DNA of 64,000 nt from Isoetes taiwanensis (Eukaryota; Streptophyta; Lycopodiopsida; Isoetales; Isoetaceae). Below the pieces are notes generated by a model that ran no database searches, had not been told where the DNA came from, and saw only the letters and a list, made by a program, of their open reading frames with translations. Positions 8,807 through 22,446 of the stretch are shown one piece after another (positions within the stretch are counted from its first letter, which is position 1; each line of letters begins with the position of its first letter). The DNA is taken from the NCBI GenBank assembly GCA_021234155.1, contig JAJEKV010000047.1, positions 8,288,033 to 8,352,032 of the forward strand, written 5' to 3'. Made by a program: the position numbers and the translations under genes.

Positions 8807-10441
8807 GCAATAGAGAGGATTAACTACCCACAGAGCAGACAATTAATCCTACTGCCCAGAAAGCAAGCAAGAGCTTACAACTAAGCACGGCATTAGTTTA
8901 GCTGAAATCTGGCAAGCAATCAAACACAGACCCGCCTTGCCTACCGTTTCAAACATACAAGGCAAAGGAATTTAAAATTCAAGGCCTAGCAAACAGCGTG
9001 ACGACAGATTTAGCTCCCCTGCTTTCCCTGCTCCATGTTAAAAGCTGTCTCCCACACTCTAGGTGTCCAAATTTAATGCTCCAGTAAAAAAGAAAAAAAC
9101 CCACATCCCTGTTCCGGCCAAAACCTTTTTTACCAGGCCGCAGATTGAATCAAACCATGAATTAGAATTTTGCTTGCCATAGTCAAAAGCTGGCATCCCC
9201 GGAGACGGGATTGAAAAAAAACGACCAAACAGAACAGAGATTGAATCAAATACCCGGAAAGCTCAAATTTGCTCGGTGTTCTTATATTTGCAGAGAAACC
9301 AAAATCGGTCTTCTTAAAATGCAATTGCACATCGTGCACTCAAGCATTTGCTCAAGCATTTCAGGGAATGTTAGAAAATGCGCTCAAGCATTTCACTTTA
9401 TTACCACGTTAAGAGACATTTAGAGAAATATGGAAACCTCAATACACTATGCATGTTATTGTTTGCCTTAGCATTTATGTTGGCATTTTGAATTCAAGCA
9501 TTCCAACAAATGGCTTTGAAGTTAAATACAAAAAATTGGACATTGTGTAAAAGTTTATTTTGAGTCGCCGTTTCTTGATATTAAGATTATAACAAGCAGA
9601 GGGTAGAGAGATCACCCCGCAACTACAACCACCTTTACAAGAAAAAGAAATTATTCGAAATATTCACCTATTTATTCATTCTCTATTTTTGAAGTTGTAC
9701 ACTCCGTACAGCTCACAACATAGGCAGAGAGATCACCTTGCACAACTACAACCACCTTTCCAAGAAATCATCATGAATATTCCCATATTTATTAATGGGA
9801 AAAACTACAGAATACGCTTATGTTTTGACATATTTTACCACATATCCCTAACTTTTCAAAAATTTATGGAATGGCCTTGGTCAACGTATTTGGCCTTGTA
9901 GAATTTTGTATATTATAAGATGCCCTTGTATTTTTGTGTATTTCTTCAAATGCCTTTCTGCAAGCGGTTCGTTTCCGCTCCCGCCTTTTTCTACAAAATG
10001 CTTGTGCTTTTTCAGTACTACAGACCAGTAAATTTTCAGATTCTAATTTCGCATCAGCAATAACAAGGACGATTCTTTGCCGCAGAAATTTGCTTAAATG
10101 TTTTCAATTATTGATGTTGCCATGCAATTGTAGCGAAGCCACTGGAACAAGGATCTGATTCCTGTTGTAAAGCAGACCCTAGCTAACCCATCATCGATTC
10201 TTAAGCTCCAGCCACAGTTATCGCAATCAGCAAGAATAAAAAATTTGCCAAAGATCAAGAATTTGCCACAGATCTTTGCCACGATTTCCTAGTCAGTTTT
10301 GATTTTCGCATCATTTTTTGGCCATGCATTTCTTTCTTTCGCATGAATTTCACATGAACAGTAACTTTCTTTCTAGAAACTTGGTTTAATGTTCTATAGA
10401 AATCCCTCTGGTTCAAATTATACAAGGAAAGTTGAGGAGAT

Positions 10442-10557
10442 TATAATGTCTATAAGCACGTCTATATTCATTAATTTGATCTATAAGCATGTCTAGAGGT
10501 ATAATGTCTATAAGCACGTTTATATTCATTAATTTGATCTATAAGCATGTCTAGAGG
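10442..10557 (+). repeat. 58-bp tandem repeat, two copies
   Basis: Copies start at 10442 and 10500 and differ by about one base (CACGTCTATATT versus CACGTTTATATT). The repeat lies in the 5' leader of the MULE, upstream of the transposase. Function is unknown. Confidence 0.85.
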
Positions 10558-10629
10558 AGATTTACTTTACACAGATAGAGGAGATAGATAGAGGAGATTT
10601 ACTTTAAGGTAGAATTTGTTTCGTTTCTA

Positions 10630-12494
10630 ATGATGCAAAATTTGTTCTTCCTTGATGATGTTGCTACTTCTTGCAGAACAATCCTATTTTCTACTGTGTT
10701 TTCTATGGAGCTGCAACAAGGTTCTACTTGGCCTTCATTGAAGGAATTGAAACTAGCCGTGAAAGAACATGCCATATCAAACCATGTGGAACTGAAAGTG
10801 TTAAAGTCAGATAAGACAAGGTAATTTTGTCACAAAAAAGAGCATTGTCATTTCCGTTCTTAGATGCAATTGCTACAAGATTTATGAGCGGCAAATTTCA
10901 TTTTCTTATTTACGGTGTTTTTCCATTGTAGATACACAGTGACTTGCGGTGCTGGGAATTACAATTGGCGTCTCCATGCTTCTATCATAGAAGATGGTTC
11001 CCAATGCGCAATCAAGAAGTTTCGAGCCGTGCACAACTGTGCTGGAGCAGTTCGTTTTGGCAATAAAGAAGTTAGCACAGAGTGGCTAGCTAATCGCACT
11101 ATTGAAAGATTCCGAGAACAACCTAGTTTGCGGCCAAAAGATCTCATTGGTGATGTCAGAAGAGAAGAAGGTATAGCAATATCTTATGGCCTTGCATGGA
11201 AAGCAAAAGAAGCGGCAAACTCCCAAATCCATAGTGATCATGTAGAGGCCTATAAGAAATTGAAGGGATATTGTGAAGAAATTCTGAAGATCAATCCAGG
11301 AAACATAGCACTTATTCAAAAGTCTCCTGAGGGTCATTTCTTTCGACTTTTTATTGCCTATAATGCTAGTTTGAAGGGATTCTCTTCTTGCAGACCAGTG
11401 ATAGGTTTGGATGGCACCCATTTAAAGGGACGATATCTTGGTATATGATTGACGACTACAGCAGTAGATGGGAATGATGGGTTGTTTCCAATTGCTTTTG
11501 CCGTAATAAGTGCCGAAAATGATGATAATTGGGTATGGTTCCTTCAAAATTTGAAGAATTGTATGCATCATGCACAACAAGTCACTTTCATTTCAGATAG
11601 ACAAAAAGGTTTGGTGGAAGGTGTTGAGATTATTTTTGGGGTTCAAGTTCTGCATGCTCATTGCATGCACCATTTAGCTGATAATTTTAGGAGGGTTTTC
11701 AAGAGTACAACCCTTGTACATTTGTTATGGAATGCAGCACGTGCCAATACTGTAGAGAAATATGATGAAGTGATCTTTGAAATGCGTGCCGCTAGTGCCC
11801 AAGCTACCATTTAGATTCTTGCTGCAGCTGATCCTATACATTGGGAGAACTCAAAATTCAAGGGACACAGGTATGATCATCTAACTTCTAATATTGCAGA
11901 ATCTTTGAATTCTTGGTTGCGTGAACCTAGGGAGTTGCCTGTGTTAGCTATATTGAAGTTAATTCGGCATAAGTTAAAGACATGGTTCCATGAACATCGA
12001 CAACAAGCAGATTCCTATAGAACAGAGGCAGGCCAATATGCACAGTTGGCATTGACTCCTGGTGCTGAGCAAGATGTGAAGAGAGCATGTGAGCTCTTAC
12101 CGGATTATTGCAGCATCAGAAGTTGAGTATGAGATTTTGTCTTCAAAATCTAGGATTGTGAATTTGGAAATGAGAACATGCTCTTGTAGCAAATGGCAAC
12201 AGGAGGGTATTCCTTGTGCACATGCAGCATGTGCAATACTATATAGAAAAGAGCGTGTTCAGAGCTATGCTCATCAAGCATTTTTTTCTCACTTCCTACT
12301 TTGAAACCTATAGGGAGATCATGCACCCCCTTATTGTTCCTAATGTTCTAGGTACGATGTTGCCTCCAATGACTCCAGGGTGCCCACGAACAAAGAGGAT
12401 TCGTAAGGGTGAAGAAGAAGTGAAGGAAGTTCATCATTGTAGCGGATGTAAGGGTAGGGACCACAACTCACGGACATGCAGGGCACCCATCTAG
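10630..12494 (+). pseudogene. MuDR-type transposase, disrupted
   Basis: The first exon ends at KSDKTR (10819). A GT..AG intron at 10820-10931 follows, then TVTCGAGNYNWRLHAS, the MuDR DNA-binding region. The MULE catalytic domain shows VIGLDGTHLKGRY (first Asp), FISDRQKG (second Asp) and NIAESLNSW (Glu). A SWIM zinc finger follows (CSCSKWQQEGIPCAHA), and a CCHC-like knuckle near the end (CSGCKGRDHNSRTC). Breaks are a TGA at 11446-11448 right after RYLGI, a TAG at 11812-11814, a frameshift near 12110-12126 and another near 12300. The family would normally be one uninterrupted protein of 600-700 residues that cuts and moves the element. This copy should be inactive. Confidence 0.9.
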
Positions 12495-12599
12495 TTAGCA
12501 ATGCGTCCATTGTGATTATTGTATTTCAAGACAATGTTTATGAGATTTAAGTTAGTCTTGGCCCTACTTTGGCTTTTGAAATTCTCTTGTTGAATTTTA

Positions 12600-12921
12600 A
12601 TGAACTATGGGGCATTCAAAAACAAACGTGTGGGCTCAAGGGCATTCCAAACATTTTTGCAAAACTTAAGGGTGTTTTGTGAATTTTGAAACTTTTGAGA
12701 TTTGAAATAAAACACACGTTATAGGTATCAAGGGTATTTTGTGAATTTGAAGGAAACATAAGGGCATTTGAGGAATTATGTCAAAACATAAAGGTATTTG
12801 AACAATTATCAAAACTACAAAATACATTGTACGTTGATCAAGGGCATTCTATAAATTTTTGAAAAGTTAGGGGTATGTGGAAAAATATGTCAAAACATAA
12901 GTGTATTCTGTAGTTTTTCCC
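12600..12921. repeat. reiterated subterminal MULE motifs
   Basis: Degenerate units of about 35-50 bp, each with an AAGGG(C/T)(A/G)TTT-like core, recur at least six times up to the element end. The last ones form the 3' inverted repeat, and the 5' end carries only two or three inverted units (AAATGCC, GATGCCCTTG). These may be transposase-binding sites; that is inference. Confidence 0.5.
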
Positions 12922-12930
12922 TTTCTTAAT

Positions 12931-13560
12931 TAGCTATTTTGAAGCCCCACATTCCTTATAAAGTAGTCTAGAGAGCACTTTGTAAGTTCCTATACAAAGT
13001 AACCCAATGTGCTTTAAACTAGTTACTGTAATACGAGATGTGCTATATGGATTTGTCAGCATTTATACAAGCCATTCATGCTCCATGCTATATGGGCTTA
13101 ATCATAAATTTCAGATTGCTTACATGTATATGGCCAAGTCTCCCATGCCAAGTTTTGAAGTAGGAAGTACAACATTTATTGAATTTGATCCATCATTATA
13201 AAAGCCAAATGAATTGCCGACTCATTTATGTGAGAATCACCCTACAATAACGCTTTTCAAAATGTACTTGATAACCAAGATCTACTAACTGAGCGACTGA
13301 AATGAAATTCCTAATTACAATTCGTAGACAGTACATTATCAAGAACCATTAGTTTTCCCTTCAATCGAATAACTCCAACAAACCAGCTCAACCTTCTGCA
13401 AATTTCCATCACCCATTGCATGTATCCTAAGTTCCTATAGACCTTTCCCTTAAGCTTACAAGGTGACTTCTAAGCTCCACTCTCCAGACACATAAAGATC
13501 ACCATCATCACTTACTTTGCATTCAAAAAAATACTGACATCAATTTAAAATTCTTACCTG
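12931..13560. other. gene-free stretch
   Basis: Ordinary AT-rich sequence between the MULE and the LINE relic. I see no coding frame with support, no RNA gene and no obvious repeat. Confidence 0.4.
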
Positions 13561-13699
13561 AGTATCTGCATCTTGTAGTTCATCTAACTCTTCTTCTCGC
13601 ATGGCTGTAAATTGACTGCTGTAGACCTACCTCTACCTCTGTCGTGTTCCCCTTCCTTCCCTTGTATTAGATCCTTTTCCTATTCCAACAACATATACA

Positions 13700-14450
13700 T
13701 TCCCTCCTTTATTTTCTAAGGATATATTTGGACTTGAGCAGATAATGGCCAAATAACTAGACTCAAAGGGATGCAGCCATCCTATGAGCCTCAGTCCCAA
13801 TTTGCATCACATTAGCAACAAATTCCTAAGCACAAAACACTTCCTCAGATTCACTAGGATAAGCATGTGGATCAGGGTAGGAAACCTCAATCTGGGAGCT
13901 TATAAGTGAAGGTCCCAAGCTCAAGACTGGAGGGACACCACTTTGTGCATCTCCATTGCTCTCCATCACAACCTTGCAACATCAAGTCCCCGAGATAGTA
14001 ACCATGACCAAACTGGCTGAACTTGGTCACATAGAAAGAAGCAGTGCTCGAGACTCTCAATTTGTCGCTTAGTTCTGAAATGCAGGGATAAAACTTATGA
14101 ACCAGCACATTAACCCGCAGACATCTGTGAAGGAGTTGCCACCATAAGGAAGAAACTTTGGGATGAAGCAATTTATTCCAGACCTAGGACCACATACGCT
14201 TCCACTGAGGAGGTAGAATGCGGAGCTGCCAACCAACCTGAGGGGGGACAATGTCAACATCAACCAGCTTTTAATATAACGAATGCACAAGACGTTGTGC
14301 ATTAACAATTTGGGGACCAGTCCAAATAGGCACATCAACTGGTTGTGAAGGATCATCTGGCAGAATGTCAGCCAGCTTTTGCCATAGATGCTGAAGATGC
14401 ATATGATAGTGAAGAGACAATTGACGAAAGCAATATGCATATCAACAACT
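13700..14450 (-). pseudogene. LINE relic, C-terminal zf-RVT region
   Basis: Read on the minus strand and switching frames, the peptide contains LLHPKVSSLWWQLLHRCLRVN and later VLVHKFYPCIS, which match the zinc-binding region after LINE reverse transcriptases (the K-x-x-x-F-x-W-x-x-x-x-x-x-x-P pattern is partly kept). Upstream pieces such as DVPIWTGPQIVNAQRL support a LINE origin. Stops and frameshifts are frequent. No catalytic reverse transcriptase motif remains. Confidence 0.55.
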
Positions 14451-14964
14451 CTAAGTATGTACAGGAATGTGAGCGGGCACTCTAATTTGGTGCCTTGCTG
14501 ATTTATTAATCAGTTCAGTAAATTCAATCTATTGGACATGTTATTTCAGCACTTTGTTGAGTTCACAACCTTATAACTGTATCACTCCAATTGTTTTATA
14601 CAGTGCAGTGTCTACAACAGAATAAAATGTTTATACAATGAATCTATAAATAACTGTAAAGCCAACATTGCACAGTGTAACTTATTCCTTACAGTGCAAT
14701 ATTCATATGCAAGATTTACCACAACGTACAAAACAGTGACCACTGCCATTAGAATAAATCTCAAAGACCTTTCCGCCCCTCAACAATTCGTTCGTAAAAT
14801 GTCAGCATCTTATTAACACAAAGATTATGATAAAATCCATGACAACTAATCTGAGGCTCAATATGGTATTTTTATATATTCATAATAGTGGCTGATTACA
14901 GAGTACATGCCTGGTGAGCCCTGCCAAAATAGCTCATAGAGCTTCAAGACTTCACCAACAAAAA

Positions 14965-15067
<103 letters not shown>

Positions 15068-15178
15068 GGGAAAAAAAATTGCCTGGTGTGCCAACAGAAG
15101 GAAGGCCTCAATCCTCCTTCTTGAGGAAGATGTTGCCATTGTTATCGAACCGGACCTAACAGTGGATCTGTTGACCAT

Positions 15179-15612
15179 TTCAGGCATGATGTAATGCATC
15201 CGCGACTTCCGGTGAGCACGTGCATGAGACGGTGGACGAGATTGCCTCGTCCACCTCCTGCTGTGTAACCAGCAGATTCTTGAAAGTGATGGCACTCGCA
15301 AGGATTGGGACTATGTCGCTGATTTCAGAAGACGAGTTAGCGGCCCGTGAGTGCTTTGGGGTGTTTAAAGAGGGGTGTGCCCCAATCGGCCTTGCAGGCT
15401 CAATCGAACACGACCGCGAGGAGTTCGTTCCATTCGATCCATTGTTAACTTGCTGCAAGCGAAACCCGCATCTGGTTAGAAAGGATCCAACACAATACAA
15501 GAAAATCAAGGAAACAAAGAAACAATCGAAGCTTACCTGAAGCAATTTTCAATGGCGCTAGGTTGAATGCCCGTCTGTGCATTGCAACAGATCAATTGCC
15601 TCCATTTTATAG
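15179..15612 (-). other. candidate transcription unit with one short intron
   Basis: On the minus strand there is a TATA box (CTATAAAATGG at 15602-15612). Downstream is a donor TTCAG|GTAAGC at 15536/15537 and an acceptor GCTTGCAG at about 15453, giving an 84-bp intron. The second exon has an open frame rich in Ser and Asn (SSEISDIVPILASAITFKNL, then VTQQEVDEAISS), ending near 15180. That frame has no ATG, and joining it to the first exon meets a stop. It may be a non-coding transcript, a pseudogene or a misread first exon. No family is recognised. Confidence 0.25.
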
Positions 15613-15839
15613 GGGGAAGGACTGGAGGTGAGGTGATTGCCCAATTCCTCAATTGGTTTCAAATCTGGGCATAAATTGCTGGCATCTCAATTCCCAAGTC
15701 CCCAATGTCCTGAATGCTTAGGCTTACCACATCAATCTCTAATCCGCGGCCTTAATCAACCTGTTTTATGAGGTATGCTTCGAGTTTTAGGGGCGATTAG
15801 AGTAAGTATTAGCGGATTAGGTTTAAATTAGACATCGGT

Positions 15840-16230
15840 TTCATTATGAGGGGTGCTCGTGACGAGAAGAGCTATGCGTGCGAAACCTCAGGGGTGCCGT
15901 GACGAGGGGTTCTCGTGACCCTGGTGCGTGCGAATCTGTCCGCGGTAGCGGGGTCTACTCTCACACATTGACGGGACCTAAACCACTCCGACAGCCTACA
16001 CCTGTCGTGGTACGTGGGACGTCTTTCCACGTATGCAAGGAGTCGGCCACCTCGAAGGGGGCTCTCCCCCTCGGTCCCTCGCTTTCCCCTTTTGGGGCAA
16101 CAATTGGATAGCTTACTTCCCACGATTCAGGAACAATCGAAGTTACCAAAATCCTTGCTGGATTTGTAGGTAATTTGCGTTGGCACCCCTTAAGTGCGCA
16201 AAAGGGGTCGACCATACCCTACAGTTTGGC
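15840..16230. other. GC-rich block of unknown origin
   Basis: About 390 bp are much richer in G and C than the flanks, with repeated phrases such as GGGGTGCTCGTGACGAG, GGGGTTCTCGTGACC and GTGCGTGCGAA. Open frames exist on both strands but none resembles a protein family. It ends just upstream of the tocopherol cyclase gene. An LTR fragment or a CpG-rich non-autonomous element is possible; I see no terminal repeats. Confidence 0.35.
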
Positions 16231-16517
16231 ATTGTAAAAAGATGCTAGTTTTCTTGCATTGTAAAAAGAATTATTTCTTCTCTGAAAATTGCTGTTTACA
16301 ACTTAATTGTGAGTTTAAAGTGCCGATGAAAAGCAAGTGGTCAAATTAACTTTGGCAAACGAGATAATATAGCTCGCACCGGAGTGGAACTGGAAATCGC
16401 AGATAATCTACGTTTCATAAGTATATAGAATGCAGCACTTTTTATCCAATTTCTAAACAGATTGGGGTTTGAAATTCAACATAAATCGAGAAAATCCATT
16501 TGTGCTGTGCTTCAGGA

Positions 16518-19577
<3,060 letters not shown>

Positions 19578-20397
19578 TTATTTGAGCATGCATAAAGGTA
19601 ATCAATGCACTACATCTTCTGAAGATAGTATCTTCGTAGTATTTAATGTTTTTATCTATTTGTACCCGCTTTGCTCAGATTGGAAGGTTTTTTGTGTTTT
19701 TGTGTTTTTGCAGGTGATGAGTGACAGATACAAAATATAGAATGAGGGGTTAAAGTTTCAGACAAAAGTTCCCCATATTTAGCTTTGATCTCGAATGTCC
19801 ACCAAATGCTAAACCCCGTAGGTCCTGGCCAACCACGTTAAATATACATCAAAGAATGACAATGACCCCATGGTGAACGAGTGTTACAATGAAAAAGTAT
19901 GATATGGTCAGATGAACGGATATATGTTAAAAATAAACCATCTGAAAACATACAATCCTCCAGAAAACTATTGTCCAATGTAAGACAGTTAAAATGAAAT
20001 TACAGTCCTCAATCATGCCAGACGTAATTGACTTGGCAATAACATGCATTTTGCGTCAATTGCGAGAACACTAGTAGTTGTTTAACATTCAACATAATGA
20101 TTGTTTGGCATGAAGGTCAAATTCCCTATATTATATTATGGGTGCTGAGATTGGCTTCCCAATTTAACTACACATTCAAGCGGATTCTCTTAAATAAGTC
20201 ATCGCGCTATGCTCTAAGTTGTGATTCGCTTGAGACAATGTAGTATTGTTTCCAATAGAACGGGCAGATTCACTTAAGCAAATCCCCTTCCATCTCATGG
20301 CTTAACTTTGTCATGTCATCCACAGTAAACCAAACAACATGTTATTGCCCGGGGAGGGTTGCCCTTCGTGCAAGGTGACCATCCCGTAATTAGCCAG
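19578..20397. other. 3' flank of VTE1, no gene
   Basis: The start of this stretch should be the VTE1 3' untranslated region. AT-rich sequence follows with no supported gene. No clear polyadenylation signal was singled out. Confidence 0.4.
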
Positions 20398-20468
20398 AAA
20401 AGGGGTTAAGAACTAGGGGTATTTTGGTAATTATCAAAACTCGTAGAGCCACTTTGGTAGTTTTTCCT
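20398..20468 (-). mobile_element. MULE terminal-repeat relic
   Basis: GGGGTATTTTGGTAATTATC, then CAAAACTCGTAG and GTAGTTTTTCC, resemble the subterminal and terminal repeats of the MULE at 9797-12921 (compare AATTATCAAAACTACAAAAT and CTGTAGTTTTTCCC). No partner end or transposase is nearby, so this is a fragment or a solo end. Confidence 0.4.
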
Positions 20469-20482
20469 GGTAGTAAAAGTAT

Positions 20483-20540
20483 TGGCAGCTTGGAATACAT
20501 ATAGTAGGACATGGCAGCTTGGAACACATATAGTAGGACA
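20483..20540 (+). repeat. 29-bp tandem repeat, two copies
   Basis: TGGCAGCTTGGAA(T/C)ACATA with TAGTAGGACA follows itself directly, copies at 20483 and 20512, with one difference. Confidence 0.9.
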
Positions 20541-21229
20541 TGGCTGTTTATCATCACGAGTTCATCCAATTTAAAAGTGCAGGTCTTGTAAAATAGTAGA
20601 CACAACACATGTTGGTACTTTTTCCATCATTGATAGATTCATGGTTTCTTTGTAGATTATATTGTTCTACATCATGGCACTCAATATTTAGTTTGTTTTG
20701 CTAAACTGAGCCTGGATCTTATAGTCTATACCTCCTAAATCCTTTTCCAACTTACAACTTCTATGGCACTTTTGTTTGTATTTATGATAAAGCTGGAAAA
20801 CACGTTTATTGTGTAAGAGGAGACCTACAACATTAGTGAGGAAAGGAGCCAAAAAGGAATTGTTCAAAAAATATGTTTCCAGATTCGTTTACATCCATGT
20901 TCAAATAGTCAAATAATAAGCTCCTTCAATGAAGGAAAAGTAAATGAAGCATAGAGGAGATGCTAGGTCTGTGTGCTTGATCTAGTAACCCTAAATACAA
21001 TTGTAGCTGGATTATACAAGCCCAAAAGCATAAAAATAAAAGAACCCGCTCAAATGACTCATTTGTGCAAAGAATTGTTGGATGAAATTGTCATGGTTCT
21101 TTGGGAAACGACATCTTGCTGGATTTAGTTGTATGGTGATGTCCTCTAGGATTGTGCAGGTTTTTCTATAGTACTTGTAGCTGTAAAAGACTATGATTTC
21201 TCAATCTTTGTTCTCTTCATGGAAAGGGG

Positions 21230-22160
21230 CAAACCATAGTACTATCACAACCAAGAGATTGAGGCAATTGAAGTAGTGGAGAGGTATTGGCAGATGCTCT
21301 TGGAAAATCAACCATGGCATTTTATTCGTGGGAAGAAGAAGGGCAATGTTTCTAAGTACTCATGGGTATACTTCTACTCAATCATTTGTGCCATGCGTCA
21401 GGGTTGAGGGAGTAACTCAGGGGAAGGGACTATAGTTTTTTGTAGTACTAGGTGTGGAAGTTCATACTAGGGTGGAGTCGAACCCGGGTGCGGTCTTCCT
21501 AGTTGAATGTTGGAGCTACAAACAGAACCAAGAATCTAGACAGTTTCGAATAAGGTTGAAAATTGGAATGGAATACAATGAACAAGAAGGCCTTCCATAT
21601 TGTTAGAGATTGGACAACTTGGTCAATATGATAAGTAGATTGTACTTCACATGGCAGCATCTCATCTTACACATGGACATATGTCGGACTCTTAACCCTT
21701 GACAGTCTCCTAAATGTTTCAAAAAAGACTTGAATAGAGAATGTCCTAATTGCTAACCCAAATGACTTGCCACGTGGATGGAAGAGGAGGAATGCCCTTG
21801 TATTTCAACAAGACCATTAGGACATACACATATAATCTCATAATGAAAACTTCAGACTAGGTTTTGAGGGTGAAGAAGTAGTAATATAGAAATATAAGGC
21901 ACTAGAAAAAGTAGTAAAATACAATTGTGGGGCACTTACTCAATTTTCACAAGTTTGTAGTAGAAAAAAGTACATGATGGTGATATATAGCTATCCGATG
22001 AAACATTCATGTCATGTAGCATTATGCTTGTAAAGCTTAATTTTAACCCCAAGGAAATAAAAAAGCAGCTTGTTGAATATTCTTTACGATGCACATGGCT
22101 AGCTCCACTCCAAAATTTATCCATCGGGTTATGCGCCAGATCAGTCCATCAAAACTCTCC
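21230..22160 (+). pseudogene. LINE 3' region relic
   Basis: Scattered peptide pieces such as LENQPWHFIRGKKKGN near 21300 and RRNALVFQQDH near 21790 resemble the region after the zf-RVT domain of plant LINEs. The tail from about 21770 (a GAAGAAGTAG run, then TGTGGGGCAC) parallels the LINE tail at 25450-25540. Frames are heavily broken. It probably predates the neighbouring LINE insertion. Confidence 0.45.
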
Positions 22161-22181
22161 TATTTAGGAGAGTGGTATGGT

Positions 22182-22446
22182 CTATAAGATATGGGATAAA
22201 ATCTTGGAGACGTTGGGGCCCATTGGATAACGATTTCCATAAAATATCCGCCCTTTTGGTGTGCTGCTTATCACTAGGGTGCTAGTGGGGTTGGTAGCCA
22301 AGATTCAATTCCTCGCAACAACATTGGTGTGTCCCACATGCGTGAGGGCAAGCATCTTGAGGAAGCGGAGGAACTGATATGGTCTTATAGGGTATGAGAT
22401 CAAACCTTGGAAAGGATGGGGCCCATTGGATAACAATTTCCATAAA
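22182..22446 (+). repeat. duplicated segment later hit by a LINE
   Basis: The phrase GGGGCCCATTGGATAAC(G/A) followed by ATTTCCATAAA occurs at about 22213 and 22419. After the first copy come ATATCCGCCCTTTTGGTGTG and TTATCACTAGGG. The counterpart of this after the second copy appears only at 25697 onward (TTTTAGTGTGTTGG, TTATTACTAGGG), because the LINE lies between. Confidence 0.75.

Larger units (their letters stand above)
9797..12921 (+). mobile_element. Mutator-like element (MULE), complete but decayed
   Basis: The 3125-bp element begins GGGAAAAACTACAGAATAC and ends in its inverse, GTATTCTGTAGTTTTTCCC. The terminal inverted repeats extend about 95-125 bp (9797 to about 9900, and about 12815 to 12921) with roughly 90% identity. 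It is flanked by a 9-bp target duplication with one mismatch: TTTATTAAT at 9788-9796 and TTTCTTAAT at 12922-12930. A 9-bp duplication and long inverted repeats are diagnostic of Mutator. The interior carries a transposase gene in the plus direction, now broken by stops and a frameshift. Confidence 0.9.

Noticed and set aside
9600-9760. Repeated spaced words (AGAGATCACC, CAACTACAACCACCTTT) as a CRISPR-like array
   Set aside because: Only two copies, in a plant context, with no regular spacing; an ordinary short duplication.
15180-15545. 121-residue minus-strand protein
   Set aside because: It has no ATG, and its first part reads through a convincing intron.
21476-21490. GAGTCGAACCCGGG as a tRNA gene or B box
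   Set aside because: On the minus strand it fits a B box, but there is no A box, no cloverleaf and no acceptor stem around it.
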